NCBI GenBank assembly: GCA_044227095.1
Contig: JBGAFV010000001.1
Span: 1,116,001 to 1,180,000 of the forward strand
From: JACMLD01 sp044227095
GTDB taxonomy: Bacteria; Bacteroidota; Bacteroidia; Chitinophagales; Chitinophagaceae
Direction: 5' to 3'
DNA length: 64,000 bases
Part shown: one piece after another, positions 1 through 9,130 of the stretch
Layout: the number at the start of each line of letters is the position of its first letter
How positions within the stretch are numbered: position 1 is the stretch's first letter
Translations under genes and position numbers: made by a program
The notes under the pieces: model-generated
Database searches by the model: none
Told to the model about the DNA's origin: nothing
What the model saw: the letters and a program-made list of their open reading frames with translations, nothing else

Positions 1-621
1 CAATGCTTCTACTACCTGGTCTGCAGTAATATTATGCAATCGCAATGCATCAGGATTTACTTTTATTACAATGCTGCGTACATTTCCGCCAAAAGGAGCA
101 GAAGAAATTAAGCCTGGTATAGAAGTAAATGAAGATCGGATATACACATTCGCCATATCCAGCAATTCATTATTCGATCTTTTTTCGCTGCTTAACACCA
201 ATTGCCCAACAGGTAATGTAGATGCATCGAAGCGAATAACAAACGGCGGTTGAGAACCCGGTGGAAAGATGGCTTGCGCACGGTTAGCAAAGGCGCTTAC
301 TTCTGCAGCAGCCTGCGCCATATTTACGTTCTCGTAAAAAGTAAGTTTTAATAAACTAAGGCCCTGTATATTTCTTGTTTCAATACTTTTTACACCAGAA
401 ACATACAGCAGAATGTTTACGTACTGTTTTCCAAAGAAAGACTCCATTTGTGTAGGCGAATAACCGCCAAATGGATGTGACAGGTAAATAACCGGCATGT
501 TCATGGCCGGAAAAATATCTATCTTAATGGTGTTGATTGCTTTAATGCCAAAGAAAAACAAACCGGCAACAAGCACCATAATAGTTATTGGTTTTCTTAA
601 TGCTGTTTTTATAAGGTTCAT
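1..621 (-). CDS. RND efflux transporter permease, N-terminal part (truncated by window edge)
   Basis: Reading the minus strand from an ATG at 619-621 gives 207 codons with no stop up to the window edge. The start MNLIKTALRKPITIMVL is followed by a first membrane helix (about residues 12-31) and then periplasmic porter sequence with the RND signatures DIFPAMNMPV (35-44), PPGSQPPFVIRFDAS (119-133) and LPVGQLVLSSE. This is the AcrB/CzcA-type proton-driven inner-membrane pump subunit. It starts 4 bp after the TolC stop, so the two are one operon. The periplasmic adaptor is not between them and may lie beyond the edge. Substrate cannot be told from this part. Confidence 0.9.
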   Translation of the reverse strand, partial: MNLIKTALRKPITIMVLVAGLFFFGIKAINTIKIDIFPAMNMPVIYLSHPFGGYSPTQMESFFGKQYVNILLYVSGVKSIETRNIQGLSLLKLTFYENVNMAQAAAEVSAFANRAQAIFPPGSQPPFVIRFDASTLPVGQLVLSSEKRSNNELLDMANVYIRSSFTSIPGLISSAPFGGNVRSIVIKVNPDALRLHNITADQVVEAL

Positions 622-625
622 ACTC

Positions 626-2080
626 CTATTTCACCTGTTTGATAAATAAATCAAAATCTCCTGATGCAGCGGCTTTCAACAATAACGCCTGCCAGATATT
701 TATATAAGCAACGCTGTTATCTGTTTGCGCCCTGTTTAATGTAAACAAAGCCTGTTGTACATCTACAATATTGGCAAGCCCGTTTTTATACAAAACCGTT
801 TTTTGTAAATAAGCGTCTGAAGCAGATTTCAATTGAATGGGTGCTTCTGCTATGCTCTTTAAACTATTTTCAATTTGCTGATCTGCCAGCACAAGTTGAT
901 CTTTTAATTGTGTAAGTACTAAATCATATTCATCCCTATATGCAGCAGATAGATAGGATTGAGATTTTACCTGTTCTTTTATTTTAAACGGGCTCATAAA
1001 ATTCCAGCTAATACCAACGCCCATCAAATAGTTATACCTCGCAGGGTTAATGCCATCTAAATATGCTTTTGTATAACGATCTGCAAAATCAGGAGTATAG
1101 TTATAATCAAAACCCGAAGCACGTGCCTGGAATGTGCCGAAGAGGTTAACGCCCGGGTTTATGCTTTTACGGAGATACTTTTCATATATGGTACTCTGGC
1201 TAACACGGCTCTCGTAAAACTTTACCTGCGGATTTTCTGCTACTGCAAATGATGTATTGTAATTGGATGGTGTGGTGCTGAAGAAGCTTGTATCAAGTTC
1301 TGTGTATTGTTCAGGTGCACTATTCAACAATTGCACAAGCTGATTGCGTATGCGTTGTTCATTGGCAGTAGCCTGCAAATAAGCAAGCCTTGCACCTGAA
1401 ACTTCTGCATTGGCAATAGAAGAATCAACGCCTGCTACCAACCCGTTTTTAGCACGTGCTATTACAGACTGTTGTACATAAGTTGCACGGTCTATATTAG
1501 CTTGTGCATTTTGTATAAACCTTCGCGCAATAAGCAGGTTAAGGTATGTGCCTGCAATTTTTACACTGGTTACAAATTGCTCCTGTACAAAGTTGGCCGA
1601 ATCAGTTTTTACCTGTGCCACAGCTGCATCTATTCTTGAATGCAAACGCCCGAATGAAACAAACTCCCAGTTTACGTTTAACAAATACACTGCACCAAAT
1701 GCGGCATTCCAACTCTGGCCAGAAGATGAAGGGCCAGAAGATGCAACAGAACCTGCTATAGGGGCAGCCGCACCAAATTGTCCGTTTACAGTTCCATACG
1801 CTTGTTGCAATGCACCAATTACATCGGGCAGGTATTGGTTTTTTACCTGCTGTACCTGCGCCTGCGATGATTTTATATAATTACTTCTTGCTTTAATACT
1901 CTGGTAACCAGAAAGACCAGTTTTAACTGCATCAGATAAAAGAAGTGTTGCTGAAGATTGAGCTGCTAATTGTTGTACTGCCAATAAAAAAAATACAAAG
2001 CAAAATACAATCAACCCTTTTTGTTTTGTGAATACAGTTCTATGTTTTTGTAATTGAATTCTTCCTGCCTGTAAATACAT
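626..2080 (-). CDS. TolC-family outer membrane efflux protein
   Basis: 484 residues with a signal peptide (hydrophobic core about 23-39, cleavage after AQ near 41), then the two repeated helical-barrel halves of the outer membrane efflux family, with long Ala/Gln/Asn-rich helices (for example around ARRFIQNAQANIDRA and the C-terminal VDVQQALFTLNRAQ). It would form the outer membrane exit duct for the RND pump encoded 4 bp downstream. A good promoter (TTTG, 16 bp, TACATTTG) lies at 2142-2169, giving a leader of roughly 60 nt. No in-frame Met lies near the signal peptide, so the first Met is used although its n-region is long. Confidence 0.9.
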   Translation of the reverse strand: MYLQAGRIQLQKHRTVFTKQKGLIVFCFVFFLLAVQQLAAQSSATLLLSDAVKTGLSGYQSIKARSNYIKSSQAQVQQVKNQYLPDVIGALQQAYGTVNGQFGAAAPIAGSVASSGPSSSGQSWNAAFGAVYLLNVNWEFVSFGRLHSRIDAAVAQVKTDSANFVQEQFVTSVKIAGTYLNLLIARRFIQNAQANIDRATYVQQSVIARAKNGLVAGVDSSIANAEVSGARLAYLQATANEQRIRNQLVQLLNSAPEQYTELDTSFFSTTPSNYNTSFAVAENPQVKFYESRVSQSTIYEKYLRKSINPGVNLFGTFQARASGFDYNYTPDFADRYTKAYLDGINPARYNYLMGVGISWNFMSPFKIKEQVKSQSYLSAAYRDEYDLVLTQLKDQLVLADQQIENSLKSIAEAPIQLKSASDAYLQKTVLYKNGLANIVDVQQALFTLNRAQTDNSVAYINIWQALLLKAAASGDFDLFIKQVK

Positions 2081-2141
2081 TTAATTGAATTTTAACCTTA
2101 GCAAAACAGAATGGACTTCAGCGCAGCAAGCGAAAGTATTG

Positions 2142-2169
2142 CAAATGTAATGGAACATTTAATGGCAAA
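2142..2169 (-). promoter_or_regulatory. Bacteroidota-type promoter of the tolC-RND operon
   Basis: On the minus strand TTTG (2166-2169) and TACATTTG (2142-2149) are 16 bp apart, matching the -33 TTTG / -7 TAnnTTTG pattern of the Bacteroidota primary sigma factor. Spacing is slightly short. Confidence 0.5.
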
Positions 2170-2170
2170 T

Positions 2171-2188
2171 ATTGTTTAACGAAACAAT
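2171..2188 (-). terminator. Short hairpin after the esterase gene
   Basis: ATTGTTT and AAACAAT pair perfectly around a 4-base loop, 30 bp after the esterase stop on the minus strand and just before the tolC promoter. There is no real T tract, so termination is only a possibility. Confidence 0.3.
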
Positions 2189-2217
2189 TTCAAATTGCAG
2201 CATACATCTATTTCCAA

Positions 2218-3927
2218 TTAGTACATCCAGCTTTTAAGATCAGCGCCTTTAGGTGAACGTTTGCTAACTTCTGCTGTCCATTTTTTAATAAACATATAAT
2301 GATAACGAAGCCTGCTGATATAATTGGGTTGCGTAGGATCGCCATTCCAGCAATGCTCTGCACGGTCTCCATAGGTAACTTCACAATTACAGGCAGGGTT
2401 GTTCAGTTTCTTCAGCATATCTTCTGCAGTGTATACTGCGTTATTGAGATAGTAGCTGTCCATATCGCCCACATAAATATGAATCTTACCTTTTAGCTTT
2501 TCGCCCAGTTTAGGCCAATCTCGTTTAATGATATGCGTTAGATCAAAATGTTCTTTCCAGTAAGCAGCCACACTGCTGTCAATAGCGCCATTGTATTTAT
2601 CAAATATTCTTTTAGGGTATCCGTCTTTATCCATGGGCGAAAACACTGCCTCCCATATATCATACTGATCTCCACTGCGGCTGCGTGTGCCCAAAGCCAG
2701 TTCCCGCTGGTTGGTTTCTTTTACTGTTGTTCTTACATTACCAAGATAATCGCGGTAAGCAGGCCTTGGCGTTTTTTTAAATTCACTGGTTGGATAAAAT
2801 GCATTCTTATCATTATAAATATCAACTGTTGTGTAATGATGAAAATCAACCGGGTCGGGACAAGCAGCATAACATCCATTGTACTCATCGGGGTAAAAAA
2901 CCTGTGCAGCCAATACTTCCCACCCACCTGTAGAACCGCCGTACATAAAACGGGCCCATCCTGCACCAATACCCCTGAATTGTTTTTCTATTGCAGGTAT
3001 CAGTTCATAAGTAATAGCATCTCCATACGGGCCGAGGCATTCAGAATTTACTGCGTAAGAATCATCGTAATAGGGATTGGAATGTTGTATCTCTATAGCT
3101 AGTACTCTCGGAAAATTTGGACCAGTCCATTGTTTATAAAAATTATACGCTTCTGTTTGTACAATTTTGTTGTAATTGCTGATGCGAAAACGAACGCTGG
3201 TATCATAAGGAATATTTGCATCCGGGGGCGTTGTTCTGAAACCATCAAAATCTGCAGGAAAATGACCATGAAATATTGCCAGCGGATATTTAACAGACGG
3301 ATGCGTATCGAAACCTTCGGGCAATAAAATATGAGCGCCAAGGTACATTGGCCTTCCCCAAAATTCTGAAAGCAGCTTGCTTTGAATTTTAATGTGCTTA
3401 ATGTATTTAGTGTCTTCCGGTTCTTTAACAGGAGGGATTATTTTATCAATAGTTAGTGTAAATACAGTAGCAGAAGAAGGATCGAAATGAATTTTTACCG
3501 GTGTTGAATAAATATTGCCAGGAGCAATATTCCAGTGTTGGCCTTCGCCCCTGTCCATTGGCAGTTTAACTGTATGTCCTGTTTTTAAATGAAAGGTTTC
3601 ATACTTGTGCAGCAATACCTGTACATAATAATCGCCGGCAGGTATATCGCTCAAATGTTCCAGCGGATAACCAAACGCATGCATGTCTATCAATTGCTCC
3701 TGGGCTGGCTGCCAGTTTTCTACATCTATACCAAATACAAGCTGGCTATTGTCTTCATCACTTACCTGGAAACGCGGTTCTGCATGATCGTTATTTGAAA
3801 AAAGTAATAATAAGCGTCCGTCTGTAACCTGCTGGTTTAATTGTTGTGCAATACTTACATGAAATGTTTGCGCTTTTAACAAGCCAAACACAAAAATAAA
3901 AGGGAGTATAAAAACAGGCTTAAGCAT
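2218..3927 (-). CDS. Exported putative esterase (alpha/beta hydrolase, esterase D-like)
   Basis: 569 residues with a signal peptide (MLKPVFILPFIFVFGLLKAQ). The N-terminal 170 residues look like a beta-rich accessory domain. The rest is an alpha/beta hydrolase: a nucleophile elbow GGSTGG (Ser332), a late Asp in YVGDMDSYY and a His in DRAEHCWNGD complete a plausible triad. The layout resembles the putative esterase family of carbohydrate and feruloyl esterases and enterochelin esterases, but the substrate is unknown. It is monocistronic, bounded by the strong hairpin at 4036-4066 upstream and a weak hairpin downstream. Confidence 0.75.
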   Translation of the reverse strand: MLKPVFILPFIFVFGLLKAQTFHVSIAQQLNQQVTDGRLLLLFSNNDHAEPRFQVSDEDNSQLVFGIDVENWQPAQEQLIDMHAFGYPLEHLSDIPAGDYYVQVLLHKYETFHLKTGHTVKLPMDRGEGQHWNIAPGNIYSTPVKIHFDPSSATVFTLTIDKIIPPVKEPEDTKYIKHIKIQSKLLSEFWGRPMYLGAHILLPEGFDTHPSVKYPLAIFHGHFPADFDGFRTTPPDANIPYDTSVRFRISNYNKIVQTEAYNFYKQWTGPNFPRVLAIEIQHSNPYYDDSYAVNSECLGPYGDAITYELIPAIEKQFRGIGAGWARFMYGGSTGGWEVLAAQVFYPDEYNGCYAACPDPVDFHHYTTVDIYNDKNAFYPTSEFKKTPRPAYRDYLGNVRTTVKETNQRELALGTRSRSGDQYDIWEAVFSPMDKDGYPKRIFDKYNGAIDSSVAAYWKEHFDLTHIIKRDWPKLGEKLKGKIHIYVGDMDSYYLNNAVYTAEDMLKKLNNPACNCEVTYGDRAEHCWNGDPTQPNYISRLRYHYMFIKKWTAEVSKRSPKGADLKSWMY

Positions 3928-4035
3928 AGTAATGGTGTTTTTTAAATGTAAGATTTTTTAGGCTGATTTATTTTTACTTCATCCACCAGGTATTTATAGC
4001 AAGGGCAGAAAACCTAAAACGGGCATAGCCAAAAT

Positions 4036-4066
4036 AATTGTGGTGCGCCAGGTGCGCACCACAATT
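4036..4066 (-). terminator. Strong intrinsic terminator after the M28 peptidase
   Basis: A perfect 13-bp stem (AATTGTGGTGCGC paired with GCGCACCACAATT, 5-base loop) lies 20 bp after the M28 stop. A short T-rich stretch follows on the minus strand and seven A on the other side, so it may work in both directions. Confidence 0.75.
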
Positions 4067-4086
4067 AAAAAAATCAGTCATAAAAT

Positions 4087-6318
4087 TTACTGCCCGCTTA
4101 CTGCAATGCCTTCTAAATAAGCAGCAAAGTTTTTTATTACTACTGCATCTAAATCAGCATTTTCCTGCGCTTCTTTCCAGTTGCGTTGTTCAAGGGCTTC
4201 ACGTATGCCGGGCAAAGTTTTTACACCGTAGCCTGTATAAAAGCCGGGGGCATAAATACTGTGGCGGTACCATCCGCGGCGTGGCAAACCTTTTTCTGTA
4301 AGCATTTGCTGTTCTGCACGGTATAATTTTTTGTTGATGGCATTTTTTTGTGCCGCTGTAAGTTTTCCTGAGTTTATTGTTTCAGAAAGGTGTTTGGAAG
4401 CCTTGTCCAAATCTGTCATTGCATTTTGCAATGCTGCAAAGTTTAAGAACGGCACCTCGTCTTTAACAGTGGGTGGCAATAATTTTTCTTTTGGATCTAA
4501 TGCGTTGGCGTATCGTTTTTCTTTTATCAGTTGGTTTTCTACGGTAGTTGTTTCACGCATCTGATCTGCCAGTGCAGATACTTCAGTTATATAACCATTA
4601 ATAGTTTTTGAAAGAGAAGTAAAATCAAAAGGAAGCAATTCTGCATCTGCCATACGCAAAGTTGTTCTTCCAGCAACTTTTGCAAGTGCTACACCATATT
4701 CAAATGTTGGATCTTTGAAATTAACGTAGTCGTAATAAGAATCATAAATAGAATGATATTCACCACCGGGGTCTTCTCCTCCAAAGCCGAGGTTAAAACA
4801 AGTAATACCCATATGCTGAATAAAAGGGCTGTAATCCGAACCTGAACCAAGTGCGCCAATGCTCATGGTTTTCTTTGCCAGCAGATCTTTTTTTGCTTTG
4901 ATAGTACTTGCAGTTATCATATCATGATCCCTTTTTCTTTCCAGCACTGTTATACCAGTTTGCGGATCTGTTACATCTCCTGCAACTTCATTAATGAACG
5001 GCTCCAGCGCATGTGAACCTTCTGCATCAAAAAAGCCGCGGCCGTTACCATCAGAATTAATATACAGTACCAGTTTTTCCTGCAGTTCAGGTCCATGTTG
5101 TTCTACCCATTCTGTAGACCCTAATAAACCAGGTTCTTCTCCATCCCATGCCGCATATACTAATGTGCGTTTAGGTCTCCATCCGGTTTTTACCAGTTCG
5201 CCAATTGATCTTGCCTCTTCCATCATGGCTGCTTGTCCGCTTAATGGATCGCCTGCGCCATTTACCCAGCCATCGTGGTGGTTGCCACGCATTACCCATT
5301 CATCGGGCAATTCTGATCCTTTAATTTTTGCAATAACATCATATGCAGGTTTTAAATCCCAGCTAAAAGAAAGTTTAAGGTGGACTTTTGTTTTACCGGG
5401 ACCAATATGATAAGTAAATGGCAATGCACCACGCCAGCCTTCCGGCGCTACAGGGCCTTCTAAAGATTGTAATAAAGGCTGCGCATCGTGATAACTAATT
5501 GGCAGTACAGGTATTTTTAAAAGATTAGTAGCCTCTGATCTTTCAAGACGCTTGGCATCTTTTGTTGCGCCAATATTTGGTGTTAATGGATCGCCGGGAT
5601 AAACAGGCATATCCATTACAGAACCACGCTGCGCACCATATTCATTTTTAAATGCGCCTTTGGGATAAACATCGCCCTGGTAATACCCATCTTCTTTTGG
5701 ATCTGAATAAATAATGCAACCTATTGCACCATGTTCCTGTGCTACTTTAGGTTTAATACCACGCCATGAGCGGCCATATTTTGCAATTACAATTTTACCT
5801 TTTACGTCAATACCCATACGTTCAAGCTGTTCGTAATCTGCAGGTATGCCATAGTTTACAAAAACCAGTTCGCCGGTTACATCGCCATCTGCACTCCATG
5901 CATTATAAATGGGCAGTTGTTCTGCTGTTTGATTGGAAGTTGGATCTTCTTTAAGCGCTGGTTCAGATAATAATGCTTTATATTTTACCGGTTCTACCAT
6001 TTCCAGCACCCGCTCTTTTGGTGTAGGAAACAGCACCATGAAAGTTTCTATTTCTGCATCGTATCCCCATTTTTTAAAATTGTTGAGAATATATTCTGCT
6101 ACTGCTTTTCCACCGGGTGAACCAATATGATGCGGCCTTGCCGACATATCTTTTAAATACTGGCCTACATTTTTTGCACTTAGTGCTGCATCAAACTTTT
6201 GTTCTGTTGCTACCTGCTGTTTTGATGAGGCTTCGGTAAAACCCATCAGTGTTTTTGTTTGTGCACCAGCTTTCAGGGTCAATAAATAAATAACACCGAT
6301 AAAAAGAGCTTTTCTCAT
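4087..6318 (-). CDS. M28 family zinc metallopeptidase (glutamate carboxypeptidase II-like)
   Basis: 743 residues with a signal peptide ending AGAQ (about 20). Order: N-terminal part, PA insert (about 130-280), M28 catalytic core, and a helical dimerisation-like C-terminal domain (about 560-730), as in GCPII and transferrin receptor homologues. Zinc and catalytic residues can be matched to GCPII: His347 and Asp357 in HHDGWVNGAGDPLSG, Glu394 and Glu395 in WDGEEPGLLGSTEW, Asp in NSDGNG, and the last His in EYHSIYDSY. It is expected to be an exported carboxy- or aminopeptidase. A TATCTTTA box at 6368-6375 on this strand may be its -7 element. All metal ligands are present, so it should be active. 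Confidence 0.92.
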   Translation of the reverse strand: MRKALFIGVIYLLTLKAGAQTKTLMGFTEASSKQQVATEQKFDAALSAKNVGQYLKDMSARPHHIGSPGGKAVAEYILNNFKKWGYDAEIETFMVLFPTPKERVLEMVEPVKYKALLSEPALKEDPTSNQTAEQLPIYNAWSADGDVTGELVFVNYGIPADYEQLERMGIDVKGKIVIAKYGRSWRGIKPKVAQEHGAIGCIIYSDPKEDGYYQGDVYPKGAFKNEYGAQRGSVMDMPVYPGDPLTPNIGATKDAKRLERSEATNLLKIPVLPISYHDAQPLLQSLEGPVAPEGWRGALPFTYHIGPGKTKVHLKLSFSWDLKPAYDVIAKIKGSELPDEWVMRGNHHDGWVNGAGDPLSGQAAMMEEARSIGELVKTGWRPKRTLVYAAWDGEEPGLLGSTEWVEQHGPELQEKLVLYINSDGNGRGFFDAEGSHALEPFINEVAGDVTDPQTGITVLERKRDHDMITASTIKAKKDLLAKKTMSIGALGSGSDYSPFIQHMGITCFNLGFGGEDPGGEYHSIYDSYYDYVNFKDPTFEYGVALAKVAGRTTLRMADAELLPFDFTSLSKTINGYITEVSALADQMRETTTVENQLIKEKRYANALDPKEKLLPPTVKDEVPFLNFAALQNAMTDLDKASKHLSETINSGKLTAAQKNAINKKLYRAEQQMLTEKGLPRRGWYRHSIYAPGFYTGYGVKTLPGIREALEQRNWKEAQENADLDAVVIKNFAAYLEGIAVSGQ

Positions 6319-6430
6319 GTTGGTTAAAAAATTATTGGTTTGGAAAAAGGAGAAGGCAAGAAGTGTTTAAAGATATAACACTAATAAATACGAATAATGC
6401 GATTGAACACTCAATTTCCCTGTTAACAAA

Positions 6431-6448
6431 CTCCGTTTTAATACGGAG
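6431..6448 (-). terminator. Hairpin after mgsA
   Basis: CTCCGT and ACGGAG form a 6-bp stem with a 6-base loop, 7 bp past the mgsA stop. It is followed on the minus strand by a short TTTG only, so it is a modest terminator candidate. Confidence 0.4.
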
Positions 6449-6454
6449 GCTGGT

Positions 6455-6907
6455 TTATACTTTCCGCTGCAAGTAACCAGAGTAATCGGGGAGTGCACAT
6501 TCATAAATATCATGCATCAGTGGTGAAGTAAATAAAAAGTCTGCTGTTGCCCTGTCGCAGGCCATTGGTATATTCCACGCAATAGCAAGACGCTGCAATG
6601 CTTTTACATCTGGGTCGTGTGGCTGCGCTTCCATCGGATCCCAGAAAAAAATAAGCACATCAATTTTTGCTTCAGCAATCATAGCACCTATTTGCTGGTC
6701 GCCACCCAGCGGCCCACTTAGCATTTTTTGCACAGGCCTGTCCAGCTTTTCTTCCAGTAATCTTCCGGTGGTGCCTGTTGCCAGCAGCTCATGTTTTGCA
6801 AGCAATATCTTATTGTGCTCTGCCCATTCTATAAGATCGTGCTTGCGGTTATCGTGTGCTACCATGGCTATTCTTTTACGAAAAGGCAACTGCCTGCTTT
6901 TATTCAT
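6455..6907 (-). CDS. mgsA: Methylglyoxal synthase
   Basis: 150 residues, the usual length. It converts dihydroxyacetone phosphate to methylglyoxal and phosphate, a bypass that relieves phosphate-limited or overloaded glycolysis. The MGS-like fold signatures are complete: AMVAHDNRK near the N-terminus, TGTTG (44-48), SGPLGGDQQIGA with catalytic Asp70, FFWDPMEAQPHDPD with His97 and Asp100, and CDRATADFL (117-125), matching the E. coli enzyme residue by residue. It is divergent from the T9SS cargo gene at 7064. The VOC proteins at 14077 and 37392 are glyoxalase-superfamily members, but no evidence ties them to methylglyoxal removal. Confidence 0.95.
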   Translation of the reverse strand: MNKSRQLPFRKRIAMVAHDNRKHDLIEWAEHNKILLAKHELLATGTTGRLLEEKLDRPVQKMLSGPLGGDQQIGAMIAEAKIDVLIFFWDPMEAQPHDPDVKALQRLAIAWNIPMACDRATADFLFTSPLMHDIYECALPDYSGYLQRKV

Positions 6908-7063
6908 TTTGCTTGTTTTAACTGGATATATTTTAAAAAGTACATCTTTTTTGAAAACTATAACATGTTTTTTATAAAAAAAGCCTTTTATACTGCGTTG
7001 AATTAGTGGATGGTACGGTATTTGTTAACAGTTTGTCCACATTTTCAAAACCCATTGACTTTA

Positions 7064-7687
7064 ATGAAGAAGCTTTCTATTGCGATTTTGCTCCTTTTTA
7101 CAGGGGTAATTGGCTTCGGCCAGGTTATGCCCGCAATCATTTTTTCGCCCAACTTATTTACAGCAGATACACTGCCATCGCCTATACATAATTTCGGTAT
7201 TACACAAAAAGACAACAAAGCCTTGCTTCGCTGGAAATCTGACAGCATTCCTGCTGCCGAAAGTTTTTATGCAATTGAAAGAAGCAGCAATGGAATTGAT
7301 TTTAATCCAATAGGCATTACCAAAAATATTTCTGGTGGTTGGTTTGAGTTTTTAGATGATGCACCGGTAAAAGGAAAATTATTTTACCGTGTAAAACTTA
7401 GCACAACACAAGCTTCTTATTTTTCTGAAACGATAGCTGCCACACCTTCGGCAGATGCATCGTGTAAATTTTACCCTAACCCTGTTGATAAAGTTTTAAT
7501 CGTGAAAAGCGAATTGAACGTGGATGTACAAATAGCCGATGCAAGCGGCAAACCACTTATAACCGAAAGACTTCCTGGTGGCCTTAAAGTATTGGATGTT
7601 TCTGGCCTGGAGCCGGGGATCTATGTCATAACATTGTTCCAAAAAGAGACCAATAAATTAGTTACTGACAAACTTGTAAAAAAATAA
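7064..7687 (+). CDS. Small exported protein with a type IX secretion sorting tail
   Basis: The likely start is the ATG at 7064, which gives MKKLSIAILLLFTGVIGFGQ, a clean signal peptide; an upstream in-frame ATG at 7010 would put 18 unlikely residues before it. The 207-residue product has a middle fibronectin-like beta region (FYAIERSSNGIDFNPIG, then FLDDAPVKGKLFYRVKL), seen often in T9SS cargo, and ends in a Por-type C-terminal sorting domain (CKFYPNPVDKVL, LPGGLKVLDVSGLEPGIYVI, KLVKK). It should cross the outer membrane by the type IX system and be anchored or released. There is no catalytic domain, so an adhesin or structural role is only a guess. Confidence 0.85.
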   Translation: MKKLSIAILLLFTGVIGFGQVMPAIIFSPNLFTADTLPSPIHNFGITQKDNKALLRWKSDSIPAAESFYAIERSSNGIDFNPIGITKNISGGWFEFLDDAPVKGKLFYRVKLSTTQASYFSETIAATPSADASCKFYPNPVDKVLIVKSELNVDVQIADASGKPLITERLPGGLKVLDVSGLEPGIYVITLFQKETNKLVTDKLVKK

Positions 7688-7861
7688 TTTAGCCTTTGCA
7701 CAATAAAATACTTATAAAATACCCAGTTTAGGTATTGCTGGTTCCAAATTAATCAGCTAACATTGCATCGGTTTTTCATAGGATATTGGATTTTAAAACG
7801 GGGTTGAATTTCCATTCTGGCCCCTTTTTTATTTTAAGCCCTTTCCAAAATTTTTTATCGC

Positions 7862-9040
7862 TTATAAAACCACAGCCTTCCCACTATTGTCTTTATGCGT
7901 GCTTCCTACAATTGAATTGCTATTCACTGCATAAAACTTATAATCAACTTCAAGTTTCTTCTTTTCAATAAAACTGATAATGTCTTTATAGGAAATACCT
8001 CCTGCACAAAAAATAATTTCTCGTGGTTTGTGTAATTGCAGTGCTGCATCAATTTTTTCCAAGCTGTTTACTATTACAATGTTTCTTTTTATAAGTTGAT
8101 TATTTAGCTTTTCCGTAAGAACGGTTGTTTCTCCGGCTGTTCCTGCTATAATCGTTTGCAGCTCTCCGTTAATAATTTTCGAAGGTTGACTAAACGAAAA
8201 TATGCGGCCAACAAAAGAAAAAAATCCTCTTACCATAATGGCAAGCTGTACCATTGCAGTAAATAACCACGATTCTTTTTCATAATGCTTTTCTACAAAA
8301 ATGCGCATAGCCTTATAAAACATCTTTGTATAGGCAATATCTTTAATGGTACTCTCTCCCTTAAAATGAATAATACTGCTACCGGCCAGGTAATAATTTT
8401 TGTAACCCGCCAGTTTAATGCGGTAACTGAGATCAATATCTTCTCCGTACATAAAGAAACGTTCATCAAAACCGCCGGTTTTGTTCAGCACTTCTTTTTT
8501 AACCATCATGTAGGCGCCTGTTAGCACATCTATCTCATTGTTCTGCTTTTCTGGCAAATGACCTAAGTAATATTGGGCAATGGTTTTTGAGTGCGGAAAT
8601 AATTTTATTAATCCCGATAATTTAAAAAACGAAGCCTTAGGCGAAGGAAACCCTCTTTTTGATTCGGGAAGAAAGCGGCCACTTCCATCAACCATATGAA
8701 TGCCAAGGGCACCCAATTCTTTATTTTCTTTTAAAATATTGATGGATTGCTGCAGGCAGTCTTCGCTGAGAATTGTATCGGGGTTGAGGAATAAAATATA
8801 TTCTCCCGAAGCATTTTGCAAACCCTGGTTACAGGCCTTTGCATAGCCGGCATTTTCTTTATTGCAGATAAATTTTACAGCAGGGAAAATTTTTTGCAGG
8901 TATTCAACACTTACATCGCCGGAATTGTTATCAACTACAATTATTTCAGCAGCCAAACCCGCACTGGCTTTGTTTACCGAGTATAAACATTGCTCAAGAA
9001 AATATTTTACATTATAGCTAACAATGATGATTGATAACAA
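7862..9040 (-). CDS. Glycosyltransferase family 2, with C-terminal Rossmann-like extension
   Basis: 392 residues. The GT-A core has SIIIVSYNVKYFL, IIVVDNNSGD, the NPD metal-binding variant in ILFLNPDTIL, and GGFDERFFMYGEDIDLSYR, as in rhamnosyltransferase-like enzymes. Around 250-290 there is a membrane-associated stretch, and the last 90 residues (NIVIVNSLEKIDAAL, REIIFCAGGISYKDI) look like a nucleotide-binding extension resembling the regulatory part of undecaprenyl-phosphate sugar transferases. Role: transfer of a sugar to a surface glycan precursor at the inner membrane. The only possible start after the upstream in-frame stop is TTG at 9038-9040. It diverges from the IMPase gene across 90 bp. 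Confidence 0.85.
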   Translation of the reverse strand: MLSIIIVSYNVKYFLEQCLYSVNKASAGLAAEIIVVDNNSGDVSVEYLQKIFPAVKFICNKENAGYAKACNQGLQNASGEYILFLNPDTILSEDCLQQSINILKENKELGALGIHMVDGSGRFLPESKRGFPSPKASFFKLSGLIKLFPHSKTIAQYYLGHLPEKQNNEIDVLTGAYMMVKKEVLNKTGGFDERFFMYGEDIDLSYRIKLAGYKNYYLAGSSIIHFKGESTIKDIAYTKMFYKAMRIFVEKHYEKESWLFTAMVQLAIMVRGFFSFVGRIFSFSQPSKIINGELQTIIAGTAGETTVLTEKLNNQLIKRNIVIVNSLEKIDAALQLHKPREIIFCAGGISYKDIISFIEKKKLEVDYKFYAVNSNSIVGSTHKDNSGKAVVL

Positions 9041-9097
9041 TCTTTGCCTGTTTTAAAGTGCACTAAATTAGAAGATTTTTTGCAGCCACCGCTGGTG

Positions 9098-9126
9098 TTG
9101 GAGGAGGCAGGTTTCTGTTATCTTTG
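9098..9126 (+). promoter_or_regulatory. Promoter of the inositol monophosphatase gene
   Basis: TTG (9098-9100), 18 bp, then TATCTTTG (9119-9126) fits the Bacteroidota -33/-7 pattern. Only CGCC separates the -7 box from the ATG at 9131, so transcription should start at or within a few bases of the start codon (leaderless or nearly so). Confidence 0.6.
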
Positions 9127-9130
9127 CGCC

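Noticed and set aside
2548..3102. 184-codon plus-strand open frame opposite the esterase gene
   Set aside because: It is a shadow of the minus-strand gene, with Cys/Ile-rich sequence and no domain, signal or promoter.
9044..9130. Upstream extension of the IMPase frame
   Set aside because: It would start before the -7 box and adds residues absent in the family.
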